Assembly: GCA_965371805.1 (NCBI GenBank)
Contig: CBDUZW010000012.1
Coordinates: forward strand, 1 to 64,000
From: JAOZTV01 sp965371805
GTDB taxonomy: Bacteria > Acidobacteriota > Aminicenantia > UBA2199
DNA: 64,000 bases
Reading direction: 5' to 3'
Both the position numbers and the translations under genes were made by a program. Shown here in pieces: positions 17,596-26,832 of the stretch. Under the pieces are notes generated by a model. The model ran no database searches and was not told the DNA's origin. It saw only the letters and a program-made list of their open reading frames with translations. Numbering within the stretch: the stretch's first letter is position 1; each line of letters opens with the position of its first letter.

Positions 17596-18735
17596 ATGGA
17601 TTATTTGTTAAATGAAGAGCAGAATATGATCAGGGAAATGGTTTCTAAATTTTCTGAAAATGAGATCAAACCGGTAGCTTCTGAAAATGAAAAAAATGAA
17701 AGGTTTCCAGCTGATATAATAAAAAAAGCTGGAGAATTAGGATTAATGGGTATTGCATATCCTGAAGAATACGGTGGCGCAGGTATGGACAATATCTCAT
17801 ATATGGTCGCTATTGAAGAGATCTCAATGAGATGTGCTTCAACAGGAGTAATTATTTCAGCTCATTCATCACTGGCAATAGACCCTATTTTTAGATTTGG
17901 TACAGAAGAACAGAAAAAAAAATATCTCCCTGAAATGTGCTCCGGGAAAAAGATCGGTTGCCATGCTCTGACAGAACCAGGTGCAGGATCAGATGCTGGA
18001 TCATTAAAAACAACAGCTAAACTTGATGGAGACCAATGGGTTTTAAATGGTACAAAACACTTTATAACAAATGGTAAAGAGGCTGATGTAAATATTATAT
18101 TTGCATTAACTGATCCAACAAAAGGTGCAAAAGGTATGAGTTGTTTTATTGTAGAAACAGGTACACCAGGATTTTCAATTGGAAAACTTGAACATAAATT
18201 GGGTATCAAAGCCTCTTCGACTGCAGAATTGATATTTGAAGATTGCAGAATACCAAAAGAAAATCTTTTAGGAGAAGTAGGCAAAGGTTTTAAGGTAGCC
18301 TTAGTAACACTTGATGGTGGCAGGTTAGGAATTGCATCTCAGGCACTTGGAATTGCAAAAGCTGCAATTACAGATGCGATAGCATATGCAAAAGAGAGGG
18401 AACAATTTGGTGCTCCAATTGCAAAACTTCAGGCAATACAGTGGATGATTGCTGATATGTGGACCGAATACGAAGCAGCATGGTTATTAGTATATAGGGC
18501 ATCCTTAATGAAAGATAAGGGACTCAGATATTCAAAGGAAGCTGCAATGGCCAAGTTGAAGGCTTCTGAAGTATCAATGTTCTGTGCTTCAAAGGCAATT
18601 CAAATATTCGGTGGTTATGGATATACAGATGAATTTAATGTTGAACGATATCTGAGAGATGCTAAAATCACAGAAATTTATGAAGGAACTTCTGAAATAA
18701 TGAGATTAGTCATTGCATCAAATCTCTTAGCATAA
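17596..18735 (+). CDS. Short-chain acyl-CoA dehydrogenase
   Basis: 379 residues, standard length for the family. The FAD/substrate motifs are present: CHALTEPGAGSDAGS, WVLNGTKHFITNG, the REQFG segment, IFGGYGY and RDAKITEIYEGTSEIMR, in which the Glu of YEGT (about residue 363) is the expected catalytic base of butyryl/short-chain enzymes. It oxidises an acyl-CoA to the 2-enoyl-CoA and passes electrons to ETF. The ribosome site AAGGAGG precedes the ATG. It lies upstream of the fused acyl-CoA mutase but is separated from it by a terminator. Butyryl- or isobutyryl-CoA is the likely substrate, inferred from context. Confidence 0.92.
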   Translation: MDYLLNEEQNMIREMVSKFSENEIKPVASENEKNERFPADIIKKAGELGLMGIAYPEEYGGAGMDNISYMVAIEEISMRCASTGVIISAHSSLAIDPIFRFGTEEQKKKYLPEMCSGKKIGCHALTEPGAGSDAGSLKTTAKLDGDQWVLNGTKHFITNGKEADVNIIFALTDPTKGAKGMSCFIVETGTPGFSIGKLEHKLGIKASSTAELIFEDCRIPKENLLGEVGKGFKVALVTLDGGRLGIASQALGIAKAAITDAIAYAKEREQFGAPIAKLQAIQWMIADMWTEYEAAWLLVYRASLMKDKGLRYSKEAAMAKLKASEVSMFCASKAIQIFGGYGYTDEFNVERYLRDAKITEIYEGTSEIMRLVIASNLLA

Positions 18736-18786
18736 ATTATTCAATAGTTGTAATCTTAAAGATTAAAGTTTAAAATATTATAATCG

Positions 18787-18821
18787 CTAAAAAAGATGTT
18801 AAAATTAAACATCTTTTTTAG
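18787..18821 (+). terminator. Hairpin terminator after acyl-CoA dehydrogenase gene
   Basis: CTAAAAAAGATGTT (18787-18800) pairs perfectly with AACATCTTTTTTAG (18808-18821) across a 7-nt loop. The stem itself contains the U-run on the 3' arm, as in many intrinsic terminators. It separates the dehydrogenase gene from the mutase gene. Confidence 0.75.
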
Positions 18822-18869
18822 TTTTAGAAAATATAGTTATATAAATAAAATTCTACGGAGTATAGAACA

Positions 18870-21800
18870 ATGGCAGAGATAGAAAAAAAAAAGTATAAAC
18901 CAAAAAATATAATAAGGATCGTCACAGCTGCATCTCTTTATGATGGACATGATGCAGCAATAAACATTATGAGACGGTTAATCCAGTCTTATGGATGTGA
19001 AATCATTCATCTTGGACATAATAGATCGGTCAAGGAAATAGTTGATTGCGCCATTTCAGAGGATGCAAATGCAATTGCAGTAACATCTTACCAGGGAGGT
19101 CATTTAGAGTATTTAAAATATACTTATGATCTTCTCAAGGAAAAGAACTGTCAACATATCCGTATATTTGCAGGTGGCGGTGGTGTAATCCTTCCAAATG
19201 AGATCAAAGAATTAGAAGAGTATGGAATTGAGAGAATATATTCTCCTGATGATGGAAGAAACCTGGGATTATATGGAATGATAGAGGATCTTCTTAAAAG
19301 ATGCGACTTCCCCACCGGAAAAAACATTGAAGATTCTGAAATTGCAAAAGCTGTTTCCGGAGATTTTTTTTCAATTGCCAGATCAATTTCTGCCATCGAA
19401 AACTATCCTGAAGATAAAAATGACATTTTAGAAAGATTCAGAAAGTTCAAAATTAAAAAAAAAATACCTGTAGTTGGAATTACCGGGACTGGAGGGGCAG
19501 GAAAATCTTCACTGGTTGATGAATTTATTAATAGATATCTGGCAAATTTCACTAATAAAAATGTTGGAATAATTTCAGTTGATCCCACAAAGAAGAAAAC
19601 AGGAGGAGCATTCTTAGGAGATAGAATAAGAATGAACTCAATAAATAATGATAGAGTTTATATGCGTTCTCTTGCTACAAGACGACCAAATTTAGCTCTT
19701 TCTGAAAATATTGCAGGTGCAATAGAAGTGCTGAAAACAGCTAATTTCGATTTAATTATTCTGGAAACATCCGGGATTGGCCAATCTGATACAGAAGTAA
19801 CAGAATATGCAGATCTATCAGTTTATGTAATGACTCCTGAATATGGTGCCGGTACTCAACTAGAAAAAATTGATATGCTTGATTTTGCTGATATTGTTGT
19901 TATTAATAAATTTGACAAACGTGGTGCACTTGACGCAATAAGAGACGTTCGGAAACAGTATAGAAGAAATAAGGAGTTATGGGATACTGAGCTTGAACTC
20001 CTTCCAGTATTTGGTACAACTGCATCTAAATTTAATGATAGCGGGATGAATATATTATTTGAAAAAATAATCAAAGAAATTGGTTTTGTGAATGATAAAA
20101 ATAAAAAATATGAACCAGAAAAAACTGCAGAAAATCCTGAAAGAGCATTTATAATTCCACCTAAAAGATATAGGTACCTTGCGGAAATCTCAGAAATGAT
20201 CAGAAGTGACAGGAAATGGATAGAGGATCAGGCTGGTTATGCCGATGACCTTTTTGGAATTAATAATTCATTGGAACTTTTAAAGAAGAAAAACCTTAAC
20301 AATGAGGCAAAACAAAGTTTAACCGAACTTATAGATGAAACTGAACAGAAACTTTCAATTGAAAACAAAGATATCCTGAAAAGTTGGGAAGAGAGAAAAG
20401 AAGAGTATAAGAAAGAGTTTTTTACATTTAAGGTTAGAGACAAAGAATTTAAGATAGCAACTACTACAGAGAGTCTATCACGTACAAAGATACCGAAAAT
20501 AAGTATGCCTCAATATAAAGGCTGGGGAGATATATTAAAGTGGAACTTACTTGAGAATGTTCCCGGCGAATATCCTTATACTGCAGGAGTATTTCCATTC
20601 AAAAGAGAGGGAGAGGACCCTACTCGAATGTTTGCAGGAGAAGGCGGACCAGAAAGAACTAATAGAAGATTCCACTATGTTTCAATGGGATTACCGGCTA
20701 AAAGATTATCCACTGCCTTTGATTCAGTAACGCTTTATGGTGCGGATCCTGCTGTTCGTCCTGATATATATGGAAAAATTGGCAATGCCGGTGTCTCTAT
20801 TGCATGTCTTGATGATGCCAAAAAACTATATTCTGGCTTCAAGTTAACTGATCCAAAAACTTCTGTTTCTATGACCATTAATGGGCCTGCTCCAATTATG
20901 GTAGGATTCTTTATGAATTGTGCAATAGACCAGGAATGTGAAATCTATATAAAAGAGAATGGCCTAAAAAAAGAAACAGAAGAAAAAATAAAAAAATTAT
21001 ATGAAGATAAAGGCGTTAGAAGACCTTCCTATCAAGGTGAACTCCCAGCTGGAAATAATGGTCTTGGTTTAATGCTCCTAGGTGTAACCGGAGATCAAAT
21101 ATTATCTGAAGATATCTATAATAATATTAAAAAAGATACAATATCAAAGGTAAGAGGAACTATTCAGGCAGATATTCTAAAAGAAGATCAGGCACAGAAC
21201 ACATGTATATTTTCGACCGAATTTGCTCTGAAGATGATGGGTGATATTCAACAATTCTTTATTGATAATAATATCAGAAATTTCTACTCAGTATCTATAT
21301 CAGGGTATCATATTGCAGAAGCCGGAGCAAACCCGATTACTCAATTAGCGCTAACACTTTCAAATGGATTTACATTTGTTGAGTATTATCTATCAAGAGG
21401 CATGGATATCAACGCTTTTGCCCCAAATCTCTCTTTCTTCTTCTCAAATGGGATAGACCCAGAATATGCAGTGATTGGAAGAGTGGCCAGAAGAATCTGG
21501 GCAAAAGCAATGAAACTAAAATATAATGGAGACTCAAGATCTCAAAAATTGAAATACCATATACAAACATCAGGCAGATCTCTACACTCTCAGGAAATTG
21601 GGTTTAATGATATAAGAACAACCCTCCAGGCTTTATATGCGATTTATGATAACTGTAATTCCCTACATACGAATGCATATGATGAGGCAATAACAACTCC
21701 TACTGAAGAATCAGTCAGAAGAGCAATGGCAATACAATTGATAATCAACCACGAATTGGGACTTGCAAAAAACCAGAATCCGCTTCAGGGATCATTTATT

Positions 21801-22253
21801 ATTGAAGAACTAACTGATCTTGTTGAGGAAGCAGTACTATTGGAATTTGAACGAATTTCAGAAAGAGGAGGCGTTCTGGGAGCTATGGAAACAAATTACC
21901 AACGAAGTAAAATACAGGAAGAATCTCTATATTATGAAAAACGAAAGAATAGTGGAGAATATCCTATAATGGGTGTAAATACTTTCCTTTCTCGTGATGG
22001 ATCTCCTACAATTATCCCGGATGAAGTAATAAGAGCTACAGAAGAGGAAAAAAAATACCAGATTGAGATGTTAGAAGAGCTACATAAAATGAATGAAAAT
22101 TTATCAAAAAAAGTATTGATTGATCTGAAGGAAACTGCAATTAAAGGTGACAATATCTTTGAGAAACTGATAGAGGTAGTAAAATATTGTTCTATCGGGC
22201 AGATAACTGACGCTCTTTTCAATATTGGAGGACAATATAGGAGAAATATGTAA
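18870..22253 (+). CDS. icmF: Fused isobutyryl-CoA mutase (IcmF), B12-dependent
   Basis: 1127 residues in the order seen in IcmF: an N-terminal B12-binding domain (residues 10-145; DGHDAA, with His as the lower cobalt ligand, then SYQGGH), a MeaB-like G-protein chaperone (about 195-410; Walker A GTGGAGKSS at 206-214, NKFD at 346-349), a linker, and the mutase TIM-barrel domain (about 560-1110; EYPYTAGVFPF, FNDIRTTLQALYAIYDNCNSLHTNA). The enzyme interconverts isobutyryl-CoA and butyryl-CoA using adenosylcobalamin, and the GTPase part loads and protects the cofactor. A GGAG site lies about 12 nt before the ATG. The upstream acyl-CoA dehydrogenase could use its product. Confidence 0.93.
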   Translation: MAEIEKKKYKPKNIIRIVTAASLYDGHDAAINIMRRLIQSYGCEIIHLGHNRSVKEIVDCAISEDANAIAVTSYQGGHLEYLKYTYDLLKEKNCQHIRIFAGGGGVILPNEIKELEEYGIERIYSPDDGRNLGLYGMIEDLLKRCDFPTGKNIEDSEIAKAVSGDFFSIARSISAIENYPEDKNDILERFRKFKIKKKIPVVGITGTGGAGKSSLVDEFINRYLANFTNKNVGIISVDPTKKKTGGAFLGDRIRMNSINNDRVYMRSLATRRPNLALSENIAGAIEVLKTANFDLIILETSGIGQSDTEVTEYADLSVYVMTPEYGAGTQLEKIDMLDFADIVVINKFDKRGALDAIRDVRKQYRRNKELWDTELELLPVFGTTASKFNDSGMNILFEKIIKEIGFVNDKNKKYEPEKTAENPERAFIIPPKRYRYLAEISEMIRSDRKWIEDQAGYADDLFGINNSLELLKKKNLNNEAKQSLTELIDETEQKLSIENKDILKSWEERKEEYKKEFFTFKVRDKEFKIATTTESLSRTKIPKISMPQYKGWGDILKWNLLENVPGEYPYTAGVFPFKREGEDPTRMFAGEGGPERTNRRFHYVSMGLPAKRLSTAFDSVTLYGADPAVRPDIYGKIGNAGVSIACLDDAKKLYSGFKLTDPKTSVSMTINGPAPIMVGFFMNCAIDQECEIYIKENGLKKETEEKIKKLYEDKGVRRPSYQGELPAGNNGLGLMLLGVTGDQILSEDIYNNIKKDTISKVRGTIQADILKEDQAQNTCIFSTEFALKMMGDIQQFFIDNNIRNFYSVSISGYHIAEAGANPITQLALTLSNGFTFVEYYLSRGMDINAFAPNLSFFFSNGIDPEYAVIGRVARRIWAKAMKLKYNGDSRSQKLKYHIQTSGRSLHSQEIGFNDIRTTLQALYAIYDNCNSLHTNAYDEAITTPTEESVRRAMAIQLIINHELGLAKNQNPLQGSFIIEELTDLVEEAVLLEFERISERGGVLGAMETNYQRSKIQEESLYYEKRKNSGEYPIMGVNTFLSRDGSPTIIPDEVIRATEEEKKYQIEMLEELHKMNENLSKKVLIDLKETAIKGDNIFEKLIEVVKYCSIGQITDALFNIGGQYRRNM

Positions 22254-22413
22254 AACACTAAACCTCACTATTTGTTTTTCAATATCTTCTCCGCACAGAG
22301 ATCTAAATTAATCCCTCTTTGTACAAACCTTTTACACAATCACAAACAAATTCCTGCCTGGTCCCTTTTTTTGCACTCCACAGCATTAAAATACCCAAAT
22401 AGGACTAGCAGGT
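22254..22413. other. Spacer between icmF and crotonase-like gene
   Basis: This convergent gap has base composition more coding-like than its surroundings. A minus-strand frame of about 40 codons (ending EFVCDCVKGLYKEGLI) lacks a start codon and has no recognised relative. It may be a gene remnant. I see no hairpin terminator. Confidence 0.3.
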
Positions 22414-23193
22414 TTATTTTAGAAATACAGATTCATTCTCAAAATATTCAGTTAATTCAGATCTAGTCGACTTCATCATAAATATTGTTTTATTAATTGA
22501 TCCTCTGTTTTTGTCTACAAGTTCATTTATTTCTTGAATACTTTTTTTTTCAAAATTTTCGACAGGTAATATTTTATCAATAAGACCTAGACGCATCGCT
22601 TCCTCAGCATTTATTTCGTCTTTATAGAAGAGGATTTCATTCTGTCTTGGAGGGCTGACAAAAAATTTTAAAAAATATGGGAGTGCACCGGAAGGATGTA
22701 ATCCGAACCTTCTATGATCAAGTAAGTATTTCATGTTTTCTGCTCCAAATCTAAAATTAGTTGATAGGTTTAAACCAAAGAATGGAGTAACAATTTCGCC
22801 GGATAATGCTGAAATTATGATCTTATTAAAATTTATAAATTCATATATAATTCTTTTAATCACATTTATTGCTCTTGCTCTATTTATTGTTACTCTTCTA
22901 CTATTTGTGTATAGACTTTTTTTGTTTTTACTTTCTTCAACAACATTATTTAAGACAAACTTTTTATATTCATCTCTGCCTAGTGAATTTGATTCATTTA
23001 TCATTAAAAGAGCTTCAATTTTTTTATTATTTTTTATCTTTTCTAAAAAATAAAATAATTTCTCTCCTGAAATTAAATTCACAATTTCTTCATATACTTT
23101 TTTTTTTATTCTAATTACAGATATTGCATCTTGAAAGTAGACACAGAAAGTTTGATTTTCATAAATTAATTGATATGCCTTTGCTCCCTCCAT
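22414..23193 (-). CDS. Divergent enoyl-CoA hydratase/isomerase-like (crotonase fold) protein
   Basis: 259 residues. The C-terminal half looks like a crotonase: SALSGEIVTPFFGLNLSTNFRFGAENMKY, then FGLHPSGALPYFL and INAEEAMRLGLIDKILP, the usual AxxAxxxGLVDxV segment. The N-terminal half is diverged and the usual catalytic Glu positions of hydratases are not obvious. It could be a hydratase, isomerase or thioesterase acting on an acyl-CoA, or a non-catalytic relative. It is the last gene of a group with the nitronate monooxygenase-like and PadR genes. The base composition is very AT-rich. Confidence 0.65.
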   Translation of the reverse strand: MEGAKAYQLIYENQTFCVYFQDAISVIRIKKKVYEEIVNLISGEKLFYFLEKIKNNKKIEALLMINESNSLGRDEYKKFVLNNVVEESKNKKSLYTNSRRVTINRARAINVIKRIIYEFINFNKIIISALSGEIVTPFFGLNLSTNFRFGAENMKYLLDHRRFGLHPSGALPYFLKFFVSPPRQNEILFYKDEINAEEAMRLGLIDKILPVENFEKKSIQEINELVDKNRGSINKTIFMMKSTRSELTEYFENESVFLK

Positions 23194-23222
23194 AAAATAA
23201 GACTAATTGATATAGAAATTTT

Positions 23223-24323
23223 TCAATGATATTGTTTTTCTAAATCATATTCTTTTTCTAATTTTTTAAAAAGTTCTTTTACAGATATTATTTCATTCAC
23301 CTTAAAGACATTTTCTCCTGCAAAAGCAAACCCATTTTCAAGATTTCCTTTCTTTGCATTTGCTAAGGCATCAGCAATACAATAAGGAACTTTTCTGAAA
23401 TCGCATGTCCTTAAACATTTCATTGGGCATTTAAAAGGTTTTTTTATCCCACTATCGACATCATTTATAAAACTATTCTTTATGACTCTGCCAGGCAATC
23501 CTACAGGACTATCAATGATTGTTATGTCACTTTTCGTTGCATTTAAATAAGATCTTTTAAAATTATCACTAGCATCACATTCATGTGTTGCAACAAATCG
23601 TGTCCCCATTTGGATTCCGTCTGCTCCTAATTCCAAATATTTATAGATATCGGCTCCGCTATATATACCTCCTGCAACAACGACTGGAACATGTACTTTC
23701 CTCTTTTTTTGATAAGGCATTATTTCTTCAATAACCTCAGGAAATATTTTTTCCAGTGAATAATTATGATTATTTATTTGATCTTTCTTAAACCCAAGAT
23801 GTCCTCCGGCTTTAGGTCCTTCAATAACAACTGCATCTGGAATACTTTCATATCTATCCCAATACTTAAAAATTATTCTTGCAGACCTTGCAGATGAAAC
23901 AATAGGTACAAATTTTGTTTTTGAATTCTTTAATTGCTCAAGGGTTAATGATTTTGGTATTTTTATTGGGAGTCCTGCACTTAGAAAGATAATATCAATT
24001 CCTTCCTTAACAGATTCATATATTAATTCATCAGAATTTGACAAGGCAAGCATTATGTTTACTCCAAGAACTCCATTTGTTTTTTTTCGAGCTTTTTTTA
24101 TTTCATTAATTAATGCTCTTGAATTTGCTTTCTTGTAGTGTTGATTTATATCTAACTCCATTAAGCCTATTCCAGGAGTAGCTATTACACCTACTCCCCC
24201 TTCATTTGCAACTGCAGAAGCCAATCCGGATAAAGATATACCAACACCCATTCCTCCTTGTATAATTGGCTTTTTAATTTTTAGATCCCCTATTTTTAAT
24301 GACGATGTTTTTCCAAACCCCAT
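23223..24323 (-). CDS. Nitronate monooxygenase / FabK-like flavoprotein
   Basis: 366 residues of the 2-nitropropane dioxygenase family: PIIQGGMGVGISLSGLASAVANEGGVGVIAT at the start, VVIEGPKAGGHLG in the middle, and VPVVAAGGI-like VPVVVAGGIYSGADIYKYLELGADGIQMGTRF, which form the FMN-binding TIM barrel. The conserved His in AGGHLG is the family's catalytic base. Members oxidise nitronates, reduce enoyl-ACP (FabK) or handle polyketides. A C-terminal cysteine group (CPMKCLRTCDFRKVPYC) is typical of the longer clostridial-type members. It lies between the PadR and crotonase-like genes. Confidence 0.85.
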   Translation of the reverse strand: MGFGKTSSLKIGDLKIKKPIIQGGMGVGISLSGLASAVANEGGVGVIATPGIGLMELDINQHYKKANSRALINEIKKARKKTNGVLGVNIMLALSNSDELIYESVKEGIDIIFLSAGLPIKIPKSLTLEQLKNSKTKFVPIVSSARSARIIFKYWDRYESIPDAVVIEGPKAGGHLGFKKDQINNHNYSLEKIFPEVIEEIMPYQKKRKVHVPVVVAGGIYSGADIYKYLELGADGIQMGTRFVATHECDASDNFKRSYLNATKSDITIIDSPVGLPGRVIKNSFINDVDSGIKKPFKCPMKCLRTCDFRKVPYCIADALANAKKGNLENGFAFAGENVFKVNEIISVKELFKKLEKEYDLEKQYH

Positions 24324-24344
24324 AATGTCCTCCTTTTTTTAATT

Positions 24345-24734
24345 TTATAAATCAGGAAAATGTTCTTTTACCAATGAAAATGACGTATTTAAAATCGGTA
24401 CTACATAACTTTTTGTAAATTCTTTTAAGAGAATTTTACCTGAATCAGAAATTTTATAATAATTTCTTGCAGGTCCCTTATTTGATTTTTTCCATTCGCC
24501 AATCACCATACCATTTTTTTTTAAATTTTTTAATATTTGATATATCCCGCTTTCTTGAAATGGAATCATAGCGTTTGTTATCTCTGATAATTTTTTGTTC
24601 AGTTCAAGTCCATACATATCTTTATCCTTTAAAAACAATAATATAAAATATGCAAAGAAACCTTTCTTAAACTCTTTTCCCCAGATTTTTAACATTTTTT
24701 CAACATTTTTTGGTAAATCGTTATCTGTATCCAT
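24345..24734 (-). CDS. PadR-family transcriptional regulator
   Basis: 129 residues. A winged helix-turn-helix of PadR type is visible: KGFFAYFILLFLKDKDMYGLELNKKLSE, then ESGIYQILKNLKKNGMVIGEW and GPARNYYKISDSGK. A strong ribosome site (GGGGGTG) precedes the ATG. It begins a minus-strand group with the flavoprotein and crotonase-like genes and probably regulates them through the palindrome at 24751-24764. PadR proteins often respond to phenolic or antimicrobial compounds; the ligand here is unknown. Confidence 0.87.
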   Translation of the reverse strand: MDTDNDLPKNVEKMLKIWGKEFKKGFFAYFILLFLKDKDMYGLELNKKLSEITNAMIPFQESGIYQILKNLKKNGMVIGEWKKSNKGPARNYYKISDSGKILLKEFTKSYVVPILNTSFSLVKEHFPDL

Positions 24735-24750
24735 ATCTACACCCCCTGTA

Positions 24751-24764
24751 TATGCTATAGCGTA
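24751..24764 (-). promoter_or_regulatory. Putative PadR operator palindrome
   Basis: TATGCTATAGCGTA is a 14-bp near-perfect palindrome (one mismatched pair) located 17 nt upstream of the padR-type start codon, where it would cover the promoter. PadR autorepression sites are commonly placed like this. The assignment is inferred from position only. Confidence 0.5.
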
Positions 24765-24855
24765 ATATAAAGTAGTGAAGTAAATTTATCAAGTTTTTTC
24801 CCATTCACAGATAAATTAGTTAAATTTTTCAATATGCCCCCATATCAATAAACAA

Positions 24856-26337
24856 TCAAGTGTTGTAAATTTTGCGAAAGTGGAAACCGTAAATTGCAAA
24901 CATTATAGCCTGGGGAAAGACTCTGGGCTTCCTAAAAAGTGACCAGAAGAATAGTTTCCAATAATGAATTCTTTCTTTATCTTTAATGCCAAGAATAAAA
25001 ACAGATTTTACTAAAGCTTTAATATCTTTAAAATTTATTTGAATGGATTTTTTATTATCAAAACTAATCTTTTTCAATTCTAGAAATGTTTTGACTCTTT
25101 TATAGTAAGGTTTTGCAGAGTAAATACCATCAAGTACCTTTTTGTACCCATCAATAAGTATTCTATAATCCATTTTAGGGATAAAGTTGATGCTTGAATC
25201 TGTATTGTCACCGGATATATCATTGGTTAATCTGTTTTCTTTTTTTAACCGATGATACAATTTTGTGTTGTACGGTGCATTTAAGAGACCTACCATTGCT
25301 GTCACAATTCCACTTTCCTGAATAAAGGATGTTAATTTATCAAATATTGAATGAGGGTCATTATCAAATCCTATAATAAAGCCCGCATCGACCTGTAAAC
25401 CAGCGCTTTGAATTCTCTTTACCGATAAGGCAAGATTCCTATGTCTATTTTGAGATTTATTACACTCTTTTAGGCTTTCATCATTTGGTGTTTCTATTCC
25501 TATAAAGACAGAGTCAAATCCAGCTTTAACCAATAATCGCATTAGTGATATATCATCAGCCAAATTTATTGAAAATTCTGTTTTAAATGTAAATGGTTTA
25601 TTTTTTATTTTCATCCATTCTATTATTGCTGGTAATATTTCTTTTTTAATAATTTGTTTATTTCCAATAAAATTATCATCTACAAAAAATACTCCCCCGC
25701 GCCATCCCATATTATAAATATTATCCAATTCAGAAATTATCTGTTCTTTACTTTTTGTGCGAACTACATGACCAAGCAGATTGGTAATATTACAAAAATC
25801 ACAATTAAAGGGACAACCTCTTGAAAACTGAATATCCATTGTTGCATATTTTTTTACATCAATTAATTCTAATAAGGGCGCAGGGGTATTTCTAATATCT
25901 GCAAATTTATTGCTGGAATAAATTTTCTTTTCTTTTTGCATACGTAAATCTTCTAGAAACATTGGCAATGTTAGTTCTGCCTCATTTAGTACAAGATGAT
26001 CTACATCCAAAAAATCCTTATATGATGTCGTAAACAGAGGACCTCCTGCAACAATTTTTATCCCTTTTTTTTTACATATATCTATCACTTTTCTGGAAGA
26101 GCTTTTTTGAATAGACATCGCACTAATAAAAACCATATCTGCCCAGATCAAGTCTTTATCAGTAAGTTGATCGACTTTCATGTGAATTAATTTTTTTTTC
26201 CAATTTTTTGGAAGCAAAGCAGCGACTGTTAATAATCCCAAAGGCGGTTCAGTCGCTTTTTTTGAAACAAAAGGCAAAGCATGCTTAAACCCCCAAAAAG
26301 TATCCGGGTGATCCGGGTAAATTAATAATGCGTTCAT
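24856..26337 (-). CDS. B12-binding domain radical SAM protein (DUF4070 type)
   Basis: 493 residues from the ATG at 26337, which has AGGAGAG just upstream; an in-frame ATG at 26388 would add 17 basic residues before the domain. The order is a B12-binding-like Rossmann domain (residues 1-140; ISAMSIQ, VAGGPLFTT), a radical SAM core with SRGCPFNCDFCNI supplying the three cluster cysteines, then a DUF4070-like C-terminal domain. Members include hopanoid and lipid methylases such as HpnP and HpnR. It could methylate or rearrange an unactivated carbon, with the substrate unknown. It lies upstream of the PadR gene with a 121-nt gap, so it is probably separately regulated. Confidence 0.85.
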   Translation of the reverse strand: MNALLIYPDHPDTFWGFKHALPFVSKKATEPPLGLLTVAALLPKNWKKKLIHMKVDQLTDKDLIWADMVFISAMSIQKSSSRKVIDICKKKGIKIVAGGPLFTTSYKDFLDVDHLVLNEAELTLPMFLEDLRMQKEKKIYSSNKFADIRNTPAPLLELIDVKKYATMDIQFSRGCPFNCDFCNITNLLGHVVRTKSKEQIISELDNIYNMGWRGGVFFVDDNFIGNKQIIKKEILPAIIEWMKIKNKPFTFKTEFSINLADDISLMRLLVKAGFDSVFIGIETPNDESLKECNKSQNRHRNLALSVKRIQSAGLQVDAGFIIGFDNDPHSIFDKLTSFIQESGIVTAMVGLLNAPYNTKLYHRLKKENRLTNDISGDNTDSSINFIPKMDYRILIDGYKKVLDGIYSAKPYYKRVKTFLELKKISFDNKKSIQINFKDIKALVKSVFILGIKDKERIHYWKLFFWSLFRKPRVFPQAIMFAIYGFHFRKIYNT

Positions 26338-26495
26338 TTTTTCTCTCCTTTTTTTAATTTTGGATAATATTGGGTTTATGATTCTCAAAAACCCCTATGG
26401 TCTTATCCACTATACTGTATTGTACTATAATAAAATTCACTTGTAAAGCTTTTTCTTATTTTTAGCAAAAAAGGTGATAGGAAAGAAATTTTAAA

Positions 26496-26651
26496 CTAAA
26501 GTGAAAACAGATTAATAAAATTTAACTTTTTTGTAAAAAAAGTGACAAGCAAGAATAATTTTATTTTTTCCTCTCGATAAAGTGATTCATCTGCATAAGA
26601 ATTTGCTTCCGCTTTTTTAGATAATCCCTTTGGTCTACCACCTTTTCTACT
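26496..26651 (-). pseudogene. Serine recombinase C-terminal remnant
   Basis: A 52-codon minus-strand frame without a start codon begins RKGGRPKGLSKKAEA and continues with DESLYREEKIKL. This matches the junction of catalytic and helix-turn-helix parts of serine resolvases/invertases (GRPKGLS..A..LY), after which the similarity fades. The catalytic domain is missing. It lies in the otherwise gene-free 26389-26832 gap, which also holds an imperfect inverted repeat (26702-26732, CAATAAAAAAAG / CTTTTTTATTG). I read it as the trace of an old mobile-element insertion. Confidence 0.45.
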
Positions 26652-26832
26652 TCAGGCTATTGCCGCTTTAAAAAATAGGAAATAAAAATTAGGTGCCAGT
26701 CCAATAAAAAAAGAATTAGTGCTTTTTTATTGAATAAAAAATATTTTTATTGTTGTATTTTAACAAAATTTACATATACTTTAATAATCTAGTTTTATAC
26801 AAATTTTTAATTCTGGATCAGGAGAATGTAAA

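Noticed and set aside
22254..22413. Small cysteine-containing gene on the minus strand
   Set aside because: The frame has no start codon or ribosome site and matches nothing I recognise. It is kept only as a possible remnant.
26702..26732. Inverted repeat as a transcription terminator
   Set aside because: It does not follow the 3' end of any gene; the flanking genes are divergent. It is an A/T-rich repeat near the recombinase relic.
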